From positions 1-64,000 of the forward strand of contig JBELJQ010000003.1 of assembly GCA_042090305.1 (NCBI GenBank): a stretch of DNA of 64,000 nt. The letters run 5' to 3'. The position numbers and the translations under genes were made by a program. The stretch is from TMED13 sp042090305 (GTDB lineage: Bacteria; Pseudomonadota; Alphaproteobacteria; Methylaequorales; Methylaequoraceae). Below the pieces are notes generated by a model. The model had not been told where the DNA came from and ran no database searches. It worked only from the letters and a program-made list of their open reading frames with translations. This document shows, piece by piece, positions 1-9,420 of this stretch; position 1 is the stretch's first letter; each line of letters starts with the position of its first letter.

Positions 1-270
1 TATTAACCCATTTAATACGGATTCTTGACGGGTATCGCCTCCAATGACAAAATCAACTGAAGAATTTTTGAAAATTTTTTTAGTTAGATTTAAGTAGTTT
101 TTATGTGTTACAATAATAATTTTTTTGAATAATTTTGTTTCTATAAATTTATTAACTGAAATTTCTAATATTGAATTTCCATTTATTTTAAAAAATTGCT
201 TTGGAATATTTTTATCAAATCTTTTTCCAACCCCACCTGAAAGAATTATTGCCAAATTATTTTGCGACAT
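1..270 (-). CDS. ispD: 2-C-methyl-D-erythritol 4-phosphate cytidylyltransferase IspD, N-terminal part (runs off the window)
   Basis: The minus strand is open from an ATG at 270 to the window edge, giving the first 90 residues. The start reads MSQNNLAIILSGGVGKRF, the nucleotide-binding glycine-rich loop of IspD, followed by a PKQF motif. Near the edge is GGDTRQESV, the conserved RQ-SV segment of the family. IspD transfers CMP onto MEP in the non-mevalonate isoprenoid pathway, in the cytoplasm. In many Alphaproteobacteria ispD is fused to ispF; the fusion cannot be tested because the C-terminus is outside the window. It is divergent from the next gene, with only 25 bases between the starts. Confidence 0.88.
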   Translation of the reverse strand, partial: MSQNNLAIILSGGVGKRFDKNIPKQFFKINGNSILEISVNKFIETKLFKKIIIVTHKNYLNLTKKIFKNSSVDFVIGGDTRQESVLNGLI

Positions 271-295
271 TTAAGTTTGTAGTATAAAAGATAGT

Positions 296-1096
296 ATGTT
301 TTATATTTATTTAGAAGTTATTAATTTATTTACACTTATATTATTTACATTAATTTGTTTTGAGCAAATAGAAAAAAAAGTAAATTTAAAAAAAATCATT
401 TATTTCACATCTTTATCCCTGTTAGCCTTACTAAATTATTTCAAATATTACATGTTTATTAAAGATGAAGCCAGTTATTTAGTTATTATAGTATCCTTAT
501 TAATTATAATTATTATCACAACTTTTTTAATACTTTCTATATTCTCATTTCAGTTTTTAAGATTGAGAATTTTATTTATTCCTTTCTTTTTAATTCTATT
601 CATATTTAGAATTATAAGTTTAAATATCTCTGTAGAAAATTCGAATAATTTCCTCTTAGATAATAATATTCTTATTGTACATATTTTGAGTTCATTGCTT
701 GCTTATTCTTTTTTAACAATAAGTACTGTAACTTCATTCTGTACTTTTATTCAAACTTTTTACTTAAAAAAAATGAGAACTAATAAAAATTTCTTAACTC
801 CTTTACCTTCAATAAATGAAAGTGAAGTCATAACAATTTCACTCCTAAATTTCACTGTATTACTTTTAAGTCTATCATTGGTAACTGGTTATTTTTATTT
901 TAAAGAAGATAGTAATAATTTAGGTTTTTTCTTTAATAGTAAGAGTTTAATAAGTATTGTAGCCTTGTTATTGATTACAATAATTTTAACAGTGAGAAGT
1001 TTGGTTGGAATATCTGGTCAAACAATGTTTAAATTGATTATTTTATGCTATTTTCTTATAAATTTTTCTTACTTTGGTGTAAGGTTCTTGTATTGA
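296..1096 (+). CDS. CcsA/YpjD-like cytochrome c assembly family membrane protein
   Basis: This 266-residue, very hydrophobic protein has about eight predicted membrane segments. The segment near residues 130-160 (VHILSSLLAYSFLTIST followed by a basic Lys-Lys-Met turn) resembles the CcsA/HemX/YpjD family of cytochrome c assembly membrane proteins. No tryptophan-rich WWD haem-handling motif is seen, so it is closer to the YpjD/HemX type than to true CcsA. The actual substrate is unknown. The stop is one base before the dusB start, so the two are probably cotranscribed. In many Alphaproteobacteria ispD(F) is directly next to dusB, so its place here is a little unusual. The family call is from pattern and hydrophobicity only. 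Confidence 0.6.
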   Translation: MFYIYLEVINLFTLILFTLICFEQIEKKVNLKKIIYFTSLSLLALLNYFKYYMFIKDEASYLVIIVSLLIIIIITTFLILSIFSFQFLRLRILFIPFFLILFIFRIISLNISVENSNNFLLDNNILIVHILSSLLAYSFLTISTVTSFCTFIQTFYLKKMRTNKNFLTPLPSINESEVITISLLNFTVLLLSLSLVTGYFYFKEDSNNLGFFFNSKSLISIVALLLITIILTVRSLVGISGQTMFKLIILCYFLINFSYFGVRFLY

Positions 1097-1097
1097 T

Positions 1098-2036
1098 ATG
1101 AAAATAAGAAATTTAAATATAAATTCTAATATTTTTCTAGCACCAATGTCAGGAATATCAGACTTTCCTTTTAGGGAAGTGGTAAAAAAATTTAAACCTG
1201 GACTAGTCTTTTCTGAGATGATTGCTAGTAGAGCTCTTATTGAAAAAAACAAAAAAACTATAAAAATGATAAAGAAAGATAGTAATGAAGTATCAGCAAC
1301 CCAAATTGCTGGTTGTGAACCAATCGTTATGGCTGATGCTGCAAAAATCTGTGAAGATAATGGCGCAGATATTATAGATATTAATATGGGTTGCCCTGTT
1401 AAGAAAGTTGTTAATGGTTATGCAGGCTCTGCTTTGATGAAAGATGAAAAACTAGCGTATAAGATAATTGAATCTGTAGTTAATGCGGTAAGAGTTCCAG
1501 TTACTCTTAAGATGCGAAAAGGGTGGGATAATGATTATTTAAATGCTCCTTTAATAGCCCTCAATGCAGAACAATTAGGAATTCAGATGATAACAATCCA
1601 CGGAAGGACAAGATGCCAAATGTTTAAGGGAAAAGCTGACTGGAAATTTATATCTAAGGTTAAGGATTCAGTCAAAATCCCTGTACTTGTTAATGGTGAT
1701 GTTAAAAATTATATAGATTTCAATGAGTCACTCAAACAATCAAATGCTGATGGTGTAATGGTTGGAAGAGGAGCTTACGGTAAACCATGGATCTTTGATG
1801 AATTAAGAATAGAAAAGTCAGAATACAAAATATCTGAAAAATTAAGAAAACAGATTATTCTTCAACACTTTGATATGAACCTTGAACATTATGGACATGA
1901 TATAGGAATCAAAAACTTCAGAAAACATTTGGGATGGTATTCGAAATGTATCAATAATTCGTGCGAATTTAGAGTGAAGGTTAATTCTTCTGAAAATCAA
2001 AAAAATATAAAAAAAATGATTAATGATTTCTTCTAG
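1098..2036 (+). CDS. dusB: tRNA-dihydrouridine synthase (DusB type)
   Basis: This 312-residue protein is an FMN-dependent TIM-barrel enzyme that reduces uridine to dihydrouridine in tRNA D-loops. The N-terminus shows the conserved LAPMSGISDFPFR segment. The catalytic cysteine lies in INMGCP (Cys99), followed by the VVNGYAGSALM loop. Further motifs are the IHGRTRCQMFKGKADW segment and the VNGDV and GVMVGRGAYGKPW phosphate-binding segments. Length is normal for the family. It precedes ntrB by 8 bases, and the dusB-ntrBC order is a hallmark of alphaproteobacterial and enterobacterial-type nitrogen regulation loci. Confidence 0.95.
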   Translation: MKIRNLNINSNIFLAPMSGISDFPFREVVKKFKPGLVFSEMIASRALIEKNKKTIKMIKKDSNEVSATQIAGCEPIVMADAAKICEDNGADIIDINMGCPVKKVVNGYAGSALMKDEKLAYKIIESVVNAVRVPVTLKMRKGWDNDYLNAPLIALNAEQLGIQMITIHGRTRCQMFKGKADWKFISKVKDSVKIPVLVNGDVKNYIDFNESLKQSNADGVMVGRGAYGKPWIFDELRIEKSEYKISEKLRKQIILQHFDMNLEHYGHDIGIKNFRKHLGWYSKCINNSCEFRVKVNSSENQKNIKKMINDFF

Positions 2037-2044
2037 AATATTTA

Positions 2045-3097
2045 ATGTCAAAATTTATTAAAGAAAAATATTTCCATAATCTTTTTGATTATTTTACAGA
2101 ACCTATCTTAACCATTGATAAAAGCTCATTTATTATAAAGTATTGTAATGCTGAATTCGAGAATATGATTGGTAAAAGTTTTAAGTATTTAGAAAATAAA
2201 TATCTTGATAAAATTATCAGTAAAAACCTTTTTTTTTTAAGTAACCTTAAAGACATTTCTGAAAAAAATAGAAATTTTATTATTAAAGATAGAATAAAAT
2301 TTGGAGAAGATGAATTTGAAGTAAAGTGTATTATTTTTGAGGACAAAGATCCATATCTAACCTTATTCTTTCTTAAGGTCGACAAAGAAAATAATTCAAG
2401 TCTCATAGATCAAAATATTAAATTTCTAAATGATATTTTGGCAATTTTAGGTCATGAAGTTAATAACCCAATAACAACGATAAAAATTGCTACGGATCTA
2501 TTAAAAAAAAATCGAACTAACGACGATGAAGAGTTATTTGAAATAATAAAAAAGGAAGCAGACAGAATTAAAATGTTATTTGAAAATTTCAATATCTATA
2601 ATAACGATAATTTACAGAAAACTAGTGAAAATATACACGAAATTATAAGATACTCATTGATAAAATTTAAAGAAAATACTCTTTTAACACCTATAATCGA
2701 AGAGTTTGATCCCTCACTACCTATTATTAAAGTCAATAGAGAATCTTTACTACAAGTTTTTGATAATATAATTAAAAATTCTATCGAGGCCTCAAAAAAT
2801 ACAACTAATTCATTTGTAAAAATTACAACCAAATTCATAGAAGGTGAAAGAATAAAGATTCCTAATATTATTGAGAAAGTAAAAAAAAATTATATCTCTG
2901 TGGTTATTACTGATAATGGAGTAGGAGTAGATTCAGAAGAAATTAATAAGCTATTTCTTCCTTTTTATACAAAAAAAAAAAAAGGATCTGGCATTGGTTT
3001 ATTTTTAGTTAAAAAAATAATTAATGACCATGAAGGACATATAAGTATAAAATCAATAAATGGTTTGACAAAGGTTGATATTAATTTGCCTATATAG
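2045..3097 (+). CDS. ntrB: nitrogen regulation sensor histidine kinase NtrB
   Basis: The 350-residue protein has no membrane segments. Residues 1-115 form a PAS-type sensor region, then the H-box LGHEVNNPITTIKIATDLL places the phospho-accepting histidine at His137. The C-terminal ATPase domain has the N-box (DNIIKNSIEASK), the G1 box DNGVGVDSEE and a G2 box with GSGIGLFLVKKII. In the known pathway NtrB phosphorylates NtrC when nitrogen is limiting, under control of PII proteins. The gene is 8 bases after dusB, and ntrC starts immediately after its stop, so the three are probably one operon. No PII gene lies in the window. Confidence 0.93.
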   Translation: MSKFIKEKYFHNLFDYFTEPILTIDKSSFIIKYCNAEFENMIGKSFKYLENKYLDKIISKNLFFLSNLKDISEKNRNFIIKDRIKFGEDEFEVKCIIFEDKDPYLTLFFLKVDKENNSSLIDQNIKFLNDILAILGHEVNNPITTIKIATDLLKKNRTNDDEELFEIIKKEADRIKMLFENFNIYNNDNLQKTSENIHEIIRYSLIKFKENTLLTPIIEEFDPSLPIIKVNRESLLQVFDNIIKNSIEASKNTTNSFVKITTKFIEGERIKIPNIIEKVKKNYISVVITDNGVGVDSEEINKLFLPFYTKKKKGSGIGLFLVKKIINDHEGHISIKSINGLTKVDINLPI

Positions 3098-4543
3098 ATG
3101 GATATGGAAAAAAGAATTTTAATTATTGACGATGATTTTTCTCTGAGAAAAGTTATGGTTAAAGCTTTAAGTAGTAAAGAAATTTCCGTAAAAAGTGTTT
3201 CTTCAATTTCTGAAGCCTGGGTTCGTTTAAGTAACGAGAGTTTTGATTTAGTAATTTGTGATGTTATGCTACCCGATGGGGATGGACTTGAGCTTGTAAA
3301 AAAAATAAAAGATAAAGATAAAAATCAGAAAATTATTATAATTTCTGCGCAAAATAATATCATTACAGCAATTAAAGCTGATGAACTAAAAGTATTTGAA
3401 TACTTACCCAAGCCTATTGATCTCAATGACCTCATTATTTCTGTAAATCAGTCACTTAAAGCTAAAAGTAAACAAACTAAATTAGATATTGATTTTGATT
3501 TTAATAATCAATTACCAATGATTGGTAGCTCAGTTGCTATGCAAAATGTTTATAAAAATATTGCTAAAATTACAAAAACAAATTTTTCAGTTCTTATTAC
3601 TGGAGAATCAGGAACTGGAAAAGAATTAGTAGCTCAGACGATACATAACTTTGGTGTTAGGTCAGAATCTCCTTTTATTATTATTAATATGGCATCGCTT
3701 CCTAAGGATCTAATAGAGAGTGAGCTCTTTGGATATGAAAAGGGAGCGTTTACAGGAGCTGAGAAAAGAACATTTGGATTTTTTGAAAAAGCTTCAGGAG
3801 GTACATTATTTCTTGACGAAATAGGTGATATGCCTTTTGATATCCAAGCTAGATTACTTCGCGTTCTTCAGTTCGGTGAATTTTCAAGAGTTGGTGGAAG
3901 AGAACAGATTAAGATAGATGTGAGAATAATATCTGCAACTAATAAAAATCTTATAGAGTCAATTGAACAAGGAACTTTTAGGGAGGATTTATTCTACAGA
4001 TTGAATGTTATTAATGTTGATTTACCCCCATTAAGAGAAAGAGATGAAGACGTACTATCACTAGCTAACCATTTTATAGCTAAATATTCATCAAGTACAA
4101 AAAAATTTGATGAGAGTGCTATTAAGATACTTAAAGAGTATAATTGGCCAGGAAATATAAGAGAACTAGAGAATTTAATAAAAAGAATATCTGTTTTATC
4201 AACAGAAAATATAATTGATAGATATATAGTAGAAAATATGCTGAGCCTAAATTACAGTGATAAAAATAATATAAAGATTAAAAATATAAATAAAAAAGAA
4301 AGTCTTAAATCATACCTAGAAAATTTTTTTGAAGAATTTTATAGTTCTATTGGAAATGAGAACACTGAGCTAAATTTATATGATAAGTTTTTAACAGAAT
4401 TTGAAAAGCCGGTAATTATTAAAACATTAAAATATTGTAGTGGAAATCAAATGAAAGCCGCAAAGATTTTAGGGTTAAATAGAAACACTTTAAGATCAAA
4501 AATTTCAAAGTATAAAATTCCAAATAAATTTGGAAAAAAATAA
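3098..4543 (+). CDS. ntrC: sigma-54-dependent nitrogen response regulator NtrC
   Basis: This 481-residue regulator has three domains. The receiver (residues 5-120) has an acidic pocket in IIDDD and a phospho-acceptor Asp55 in VICDVMLPDG. The AAA+ domain (about 140-370) has Walker A GESGTGKE, a complete GAFTGA loop that contacts sigma-54, Walker B GTLFLDEIGDMP and an arginine-finger region. The C-terminus carries a Fis-type helix-turn-helix (MKAAKILGLNRNTLRSKISK). All catalytic elements are intact, in contrast to the NtrX protein downstream. It activates nitrogen-assimilation promoters, so the genome should encode RpoN. ATG at 3098 is used; a second ATG two codons later is an alternative. Confidence 0.95.
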   Translation: MDMEKRILIIDDDFSLRKVMVKALSSKEISVKSVSSISEAWVRLSNESFDLVICDVMLPDGDGLELVKKIKDKDKNQKIIIISAQNNIITAIKADELKVFEYLPKPIDLNDLIISVNQSLKAKSKQTKLDIDFDFNNQLPMIGSSVAMQNVYKNIAKITKTNFSVLITGESGTGKELVAQTIHNFGVRSESPFIIINMASLPKDLIESELFGYEKGAFTGAEKRTFGFFEKASGGTLFLDEIGDMPFDIQARLLRVLQFGEFSRVGGREQIKIDVRIISATNKNLIESIEQGTFREDLFYRLNVINVDLPPLRERDEDVLSLANHFIAKYSSSTKKFDESAIKILKEYNWPGNIRELENLIKRISVLSTENIIDRYIVENMLSLNYSDKNNIKIKNINKKESLKSYLENFFEEFYSSIGNENTELNLYDKFLTEFEKPVIIKTLKYCSGNQMKAAKILGLNRNTLRSKISKYKIPNKFGKK

Positions 4544-6654
4544 TGTCTACCTATTTAGAGAATTTCTTCAAAAGTATAAATAAAAGTAATTTTATATTTT
4601 TAGCTATCTTTTCTATTTCATTTATCTTGAGTTTCTTATTATTTATTATTTTAATTGGAAGTTTTCCAAATTTAGAGCAGGTTGAAAATGTATCATCTTT
4701 GATTCAAATAAATTTTCTTTTAGTTATTGTTTTAATAATAATTTCTATAAAAAAAATAGTAGACATATTTTATCTTCAAAAACTAAAATCAAAATTTAAA
4801 ATAAAAATTACGTCACTTTTTATTTTTATAACTCTTATTCCTGCGTTTCTTATAACTGTGTTCTCATTTATTTTTTTTGATCAAGGTTTAAAAATTTGGT
4901 TTAATGAAAAAATTAAAGAAGTGATTGTGGGATCAAAGGAAATATCAGAATCATACTTTAATGAGCATACAAGTAATATAAAAAACGATATTTTATTTAT
5001 TAAGAACGAAATTAGTAATGAGAAAATAGTTTTTTTTACTGATAAAGTTAGACTTTCCGAATACATTAAATATTTTGTAGAAATTAAAGATTTAGACGAA
5101 GCAATAATTTTTGAAAGTTCTGGTCAATTATTAGCAAAAGTAGGAACCTTCCTAATTGAATCTGAATCAGCGCCACCCCTTTGGTCATTTATTATTGCTG
5201 ATGAGGGAAATATTGCAGTTTTTCCTAATAAAGAAAGTACTAAAGTTCGTGCATTAATTAAATTGCAAAGAGCAATTCCAACATACCTTTACATAGGAAA
5301 GAACGTTGATTCAAATGTATTATCTCGTGTAGAATCTGTAAATCTTACTGCTAAGGAATACTCAAATTTAACAATGAAATTAGATAAGTTTCAAATGCAA
5401 TTCAATGAATTATTTTTAGCAATAAACTTTCTAATGATCCTATTATCAATATGGTTTGGTTTAAGATTCTCTGGCAAATTAATTGAACCAATAATGGAGA
5501 TAATTTCCGATTCTGAAAAAATAATTGATAATGATTTTTCATCAAGAATTAGAGTTTTTGAAGATAAAAATGAATTTAATATATTATCCAATGTATTAAA
5601 TAAAATGTTGGATAAATTAAATCAACAAACAGCTAAATTATTTAAAGCTAAAGAAATAATTAATTTAAGAAGGAAGTTTACTGAAAAAATAATTAATGAA
5701 GTAAGTACAGGTATAATTCATTTAGATTTAAATAATAACGTTACAATTTGGAATAAAAAATCTCAGGAAATATTTAATTATGAGGTAAAAAAAAATTTCC
5801 TAAAAAAAAATAAAGATATTAGTACTATTATAAAAAGATTTCATGCTAATGAACTTAAAAATAATGAAATACAATTAAAAAAAATATCCAATAATCAACT
5901 TAAGATTATTAATATTAAAATTTCAAAACTTATTGAAAAAAAAAAATTAAATGGATTAATACTTAGTATTGATGATGTTACAGAATTGGTGACTGCGCAA
6001 AAACATGCAGCTTGGTCAAATGTTGCTAGATATATAGCACATGAAATTAAAAATCCATTAACCCCTATAAAACTTTCAGCTCAAAGATTAGAAAAAAATA
6101 TTAAAGATAATAAAAGTTTGGTTGATTGTACTGAGACTATAAAAAGACAAGTAAATAATATTCAGTCCCTAGTATCAGAATTCTCCAATTTTGCACGAAT
6201 GCCAGAAAGTAAATTTTCAAAACATAAGCTACATGAAATTATTAATTCTCAAATTAATACATTGAAAATAATTGATGAAAATATAGAAGTTAAATATAAA
6301 AATAAGCTAAAAGATATAAAACTTAATTGTGATTATAACCAACTCAGTCGAGTTTTTTTAAATATATTAAAAAACTCATATGAATCTCATTCCAAAACTC
6401 ATAAATTAATATCTGTAAAAGTAAAAGAAGATAATAATGCCGTTTATATATTAATAGAAGACAATGGATTAGGTTTTGGAGAAAATAGAGATAAACTATT
6501 TGAACCATATATTACAAGTAAAGCAGATGGCACAGGTCTTGGCCTAGCAATATGTAAAAAAATAATAGAAGATCATGAAGGAGAAATATATTTAATGAAC
6601 AGTAATGATTATGGTGGCGCATGTGTAAAAATTAAATTATACAAAGTAAGTTAA
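4543..6654 (+). CDS. ntrY: membrane sensor histidine kinase NtrY
   Basis: The 703-residue kinase begins in the TAATG overlap with the ntrC stop. Membrane segments lie near residues 18-40, 56-74, 88-112 and 290-308, framing an extracytoplasmic sensor region at about 113-288. A HAMP linker (310-365), a PAS-like region (380-480) and the kinase core follow. The H-box HEIKNPLTPIKLSAQRLEKN gives His500; the ATPase part shows LKNSYESH, EDNGLGF and GTGLGLAICKKII. NtrY is the partner of NtrX, linked to nitrogen or redox sensing in Alphaproteobacteria. It forms the second two-component pair of the locus, directly after NtrB/NtrC. Confidence 0.93.
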   Translation: MSTYLENFFKSINKSNFIFLAIFSISFILSFLLFIILIGSFPNLEQVENVSSLIQINFLLVIVLIIISIKKIVDIFYLQKLKSKFKIKITSLFIFITLIPAFLITVFSFIFFDQGLKIWFNEKIKEVIVGSKEISESYFNEHTSNIKNDILFIKNEISNEKIVFFTDKVRLSEYIKYFVEIKDLDEAIIFESSGQLLAKVGTFLIESESAPPLWSFIIADEGNIAVFPNKESTKVRALIKLQRAIPTYLYIGKNVDSNVLSRVESVNLTAKEYSNLTMKLDKFQMQFNELFLAINFLMILLSIWFGLRFSGKLIEPIMEIISDSEKIIDNDFSSRIRVFEDKNEFNILSNVLNKMLDKLNQQTAKLFKAKEIINLRRKFTEKIINEVSTGIIHLDLNNNVTIWNKKSQEIFNYEVKKNFLKKNKDISTIIKRFHANELKNNEIQLKKISNNQLKIINIKISKLIEKKKLNGLILSIDDVTELVTAQKHAAWSNVARYIAHEIKNPLTPIKLSAQRLEKNIKDNKSLVDCTETIKRQVNNIQSLVSEFSNFARMPESKFSKHKLHEIINSQINTLKIIDENIEVKYKNKLKDIKLNCDYNQLSRVFLNILKNSYESHSKTHKLISVKVKEDNNAVYILIEDNGLGFGENRDKLFEPYITSKADGTGLGLAICKKIIEDHEGEIYLMNSNDYGGACVKIKLYKVS

Positions 6655-6655
6655 A

Positions 6656-8038
6656 ATGAATAATTTTAAGGAAATTTTAATAATTGATGATGAAATTGAT
6701 ATTTGTAAGCAATTGTCAGGACTTCTTAATGACTTAGGTTACAATTCATCATATTCTATCACTTCAGAGAAAGGTTTAGATCTTTTTAAAGATAAAAATT
6801 TTTCACTAGTTCTCTTGGATATTTGGCTCAATAATTCGAAGTTTGATGGTTTTCAAGCCTTAGAAAAAATTAAAAATATTAATCCTGACATTCCTGTAAT
6901 AATGATAAGTGGTCATGGTAATATTGAAACAGCCGTTAATTCAATAAAGAAAGGGGCTTATGACTTTGTTGAAAAACCCTTTGACAGTGATATCTTAATT
7001 TTCAAAATTAAAAAAGCTCTTGAAACATTATTTTTAAAAAGAAAACTTAATAACTTTGCGCAAGTAAGAAAAAATTTAAGTTTAGTGAATGTTTCAAAAT
7101 CATCAAAAAAACTTTCAGACTTTATTGATAATAATGCTAAAAATGATTCAAATATTTTTATCCATGGTGATAAAGGTAGCGGAAAACAATTCGTAGCCAC
7201 GATAATACATAGCAAATCATACAGATCAAATAAAAATCTCAAAATTATAGATTGTAATCAAAAAAGTAATGATTTTGAGATAGAGTTTTTTGGAAAAGAA
7301 GAAAATAAAGTAGTTGAAATTCCTGGTATATTAGAGGAAGTAAACTTTGGTACGTTATATTTAAAAAATATCGATAAAATTCAAGATACTACCCAAGGAA
7401 AATTACTGAGAATTCTCGAAGAAAAAAGATATTCAAGAATTGGTTCATTTTCTCCTATAAACTTAAATCTAAGAATAATTGCTTCATCAACTCAAAATTT
7501 AATCAAGTCTTCTAAGATTATTAGAAAAGAATTGCTAGAAAAACTAAATTTTGCGGAGTTAAGAATACCAAGTCTTCATGAAAGAGTTGATGATTTTCCT
7601 GGTCTTGTTGAGATATTTGTAAATCAGATCACGAGGAAAACTAATTTAAATCATAAAAATATTTCCGATGACCTTTTAAATATTTTGTATAAAAAAAAAA
7701 TCTTTACAAATGTTTCTCAGCTTGAAAAATTTATAGAATGGCTTATTTTAATGTTTGATAGACGTAAGGAGAAGTCAATAACCCTTGAACTTTTGAATGA
7801 TTTACTTTCTGCGGTAATTGATCTAAATTTAAATCAATCCAATTTATCTAAAGACAATGATGAAATATTTAATCTTAAAATTAAGGAGGCTAGAGATAAT
7901 TTTGAAAAGAAGTTTTTAATGTACAACCTGGAAAAATTTAAATATAAATTATCATTAGTTGCAACAAAGATTGGAATGGAAAGAACAGCACTTTATAGAA
8001 AAATAAAATCTATGAAAATTGATATGGATACAAAATAA
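6656..8038 (+). CDS. ntrX: response regulator NtrX with degenerate AAA+ domain
   Basis: This 460-residue regulator has a normal receiver domain (Asp55 in LVLLDIWLNN) and a C-terminal Fis-type helix-turn-helix (VATKIGMERTALYRKIKSM). The central AAA+ domain has decayed. Walker A reads GDKGSGKQ, with Gln where Thr, Ser or Glu is usual. The GAFTGA region is missing, replaced by EIEFFGKEENKVVEIPG. Walker B reads GTLYLKNIDKI, so the Asp-Glu pair that coordinates magnesium and hydrolyses ATP is Lys-Asn. Loss of GAFTGA is known for NtrX in other Alphaproteobacteria; loss of Walker B goes further. It probably acts as a DNA-binding regulator without ATP-driven sigma-54 activation. It starts 1 base after ntrY. 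Confidence 0.92.
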   Translation: MNNFKEILIIDDEIDICKQLSGLLNDLGYNSSYSITSEKGLDLFKDKNFSLVLLDIWLNNSKFDGFQALEKIKNINPDIPVIMISGHGNIETAVNSIKKGAYDFVEKPFDSDILIFKIKKALETLFLKRKLNNFAQVRKNLSLVNVSKSSKKLSDFIDNNAKNDSNIFIHGDKGSGKQFVATIIHSKSYRSNKNLKIIDCNQKSNDFEIEFFGKEENKVVEIPGILEEVNFGTLYLKNIDKIQDTTQGKLLRILEEKRYSRIGSFSPINLNLRIIASSTQNLIKSSKIIRKELLEKLNFAELRIPSLHERVDDFPGLVEIFVNQITRKTNLNHKNISDDLLNILYKKKIFTNVSQLEKFIEWLILMFDRRKEKSITLELLNDLLSAVIDLNLNQSNLSKDNDEIFNLKIKEARDNFEKKFLMYNLEKFKYKLSLVATKIGMERTALYRKIKSMKIDMDTK

Positions 8039-9420
8039 TGAAAATAATTGTATGTGGTGCAGGTGAAGTAGGTTCTAATATTGCAAAACAGCTAGTATAT
8101 GAGGATAATGATGTCACAATTATTGATGAGTCGGAACCTTTATTAAGAAAATTAAATCAAAATTTAGATTTAAAGAGTATTCGTGGTAAGCCATCGCATC
8201 CCGAAGTATTAGAAAACGCTGGAGCGGATGAGGCTGATATGATTATTGCTGTATCTGATAGTGATGAGTCAAATATTATAAGTTGCGAGTTAGCTAACCA
8301 TTTGTTTAAGGTTCCCTTAAAAGTTGCAAGAATTAAAGAGTCTGGTTATTTAAAACCAAAATATCAGGAAAATCTTTTTGTTAGTGGGAAAATTGATGTA
8401 GACGCAATAATTTCTCCAGAACTTGAGGTTGCAAAGGATATCATAAGAAAATTAAATACTCCTGGTGCATTTGATTCATTTTATCTTGGAAATAAAGTAG
8501 CCAGAATAATAGGAATATCAGTAGATGAATCCTGTCCAATTATAAATACCCCATTAAGAATGTTGCCAGGTATATTTTCAGGACTTGATGTAAAGATACT
8601 ATCAATATTTCGTAAAAATGAATTAATAACACCATCAGGAAAAATGGAAATCTACCCTGGAGATGACATCTATATTTGCATAAGAAACAATGACTTACTA
8701 AGAGCATTAAGAGTTTTTGGTATTAAATTCCAAGAAAATAGAAAAATTATAATATTAGGTGCTGGTAATATTGGATTAAATATTATTAAATTATTAGAAA
8801 GTGATTACCCTGATATAAGTTGTAAAATTATTGATAATAATATTAATACAACAAAAAAGATTGCAAATAATTTATCTAACCAAAATACTATATTATGCGG
8901 CGATGCTTTAGATATTAAACTTCTTAAAGAGGCTGGTGCAGAGGATGCAGAGGCCATTATTAGCGTTACAGATGATGATGAGGTTAATATATTTGGTTCA
9001 ATCTTAGCTAAAGATCTTGGTTGTAAACGTTCAATGGCCATTGTAAGTAATCAGAACTATAGAAATTTAAATAAAAGACTTAACCTAGATATAATGGTAA
9101 ATCCTGGCAATATTACTACATCAGCCGTTCTTCAATACGTTAGGCGAGGGAAAGTTAAAGAAATACATGATTTTGGAAATGATAGAGGAGAAATTATGGA
9201 AATTGAGATTTTACCCACTACTAAATTTGCTGATCAAAAAATTTCAGATCTGACGATTCCTGAAGGAGTTGTTATAGGCGGTATAGTAAGAAACAGAGAA
9301 TTAATTTTTCCTGATGAAAATACGATTATTTATGTGAAAGATAAACTTATAATATTCTCTGACCCCTCTTCGATAAAAGAAATTGAAAAATATTCTGAAG
9401 TTAACATAGAATTTTTTTAA
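8038..9420 (+). CDS. trkA: Trk system potassium uptake protein TrkA
   Basis: The 460-residue protein has two tandem RCK modules. The first begins with VCGAGEVGSNIAKQL and the second, near residue 238, with ILGAGNIGLNIIKLL; both are Rossmann NAD-binding folds. Each is followed by a TrkA-C ligand-binding region. It is the cytoplasmic regulatory subunit of the Trk potassium channel; the membrane subunit TrkH is not in the window. The ATG overlaps the ntrX stop by one base. TrkA after NtrX is the standard alphaproteobacterial order. Confidence 0.95.
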   Translation: MKIIVCGAGEVGSNIAKQLVYEDNDVTIIDESEPLLRKLNQNLDLKSIRGKPSHPEVLENAGADEADMIIAVSDSDESNIISCELANHLFKVPLKVARIKESGYLKPKYQENLFVSGKIDVDAIISPELEVAKDIIRKLNTPGAFDSFYLGNKVARIIGISVDESCPIINTPLRMLPGIFSGLDVKILSIFRKNELITPSGKMEIYPGDDIYICIRNNDLLRALRVFGIKFQENRKIIILGAGNIGLNIIKLLESDYPDISCKIIDNNINTTKKIANNLSNQNTILCGDALDIKLLKEAGAEDAEAIISVTDDDEVNIFGSILAKDLGCKRSMAIVSNQNYRNLNKRLNLDIMVNPGNITTSAVLQYVRRGKVKEIHDFGNDRGEIMEIEILPTTKFADQKISDLTIPEGVVIGGIVRNRELIFPDENTIIYVKDKLIIFSDPSSIKEIEKYSEVNIEFF

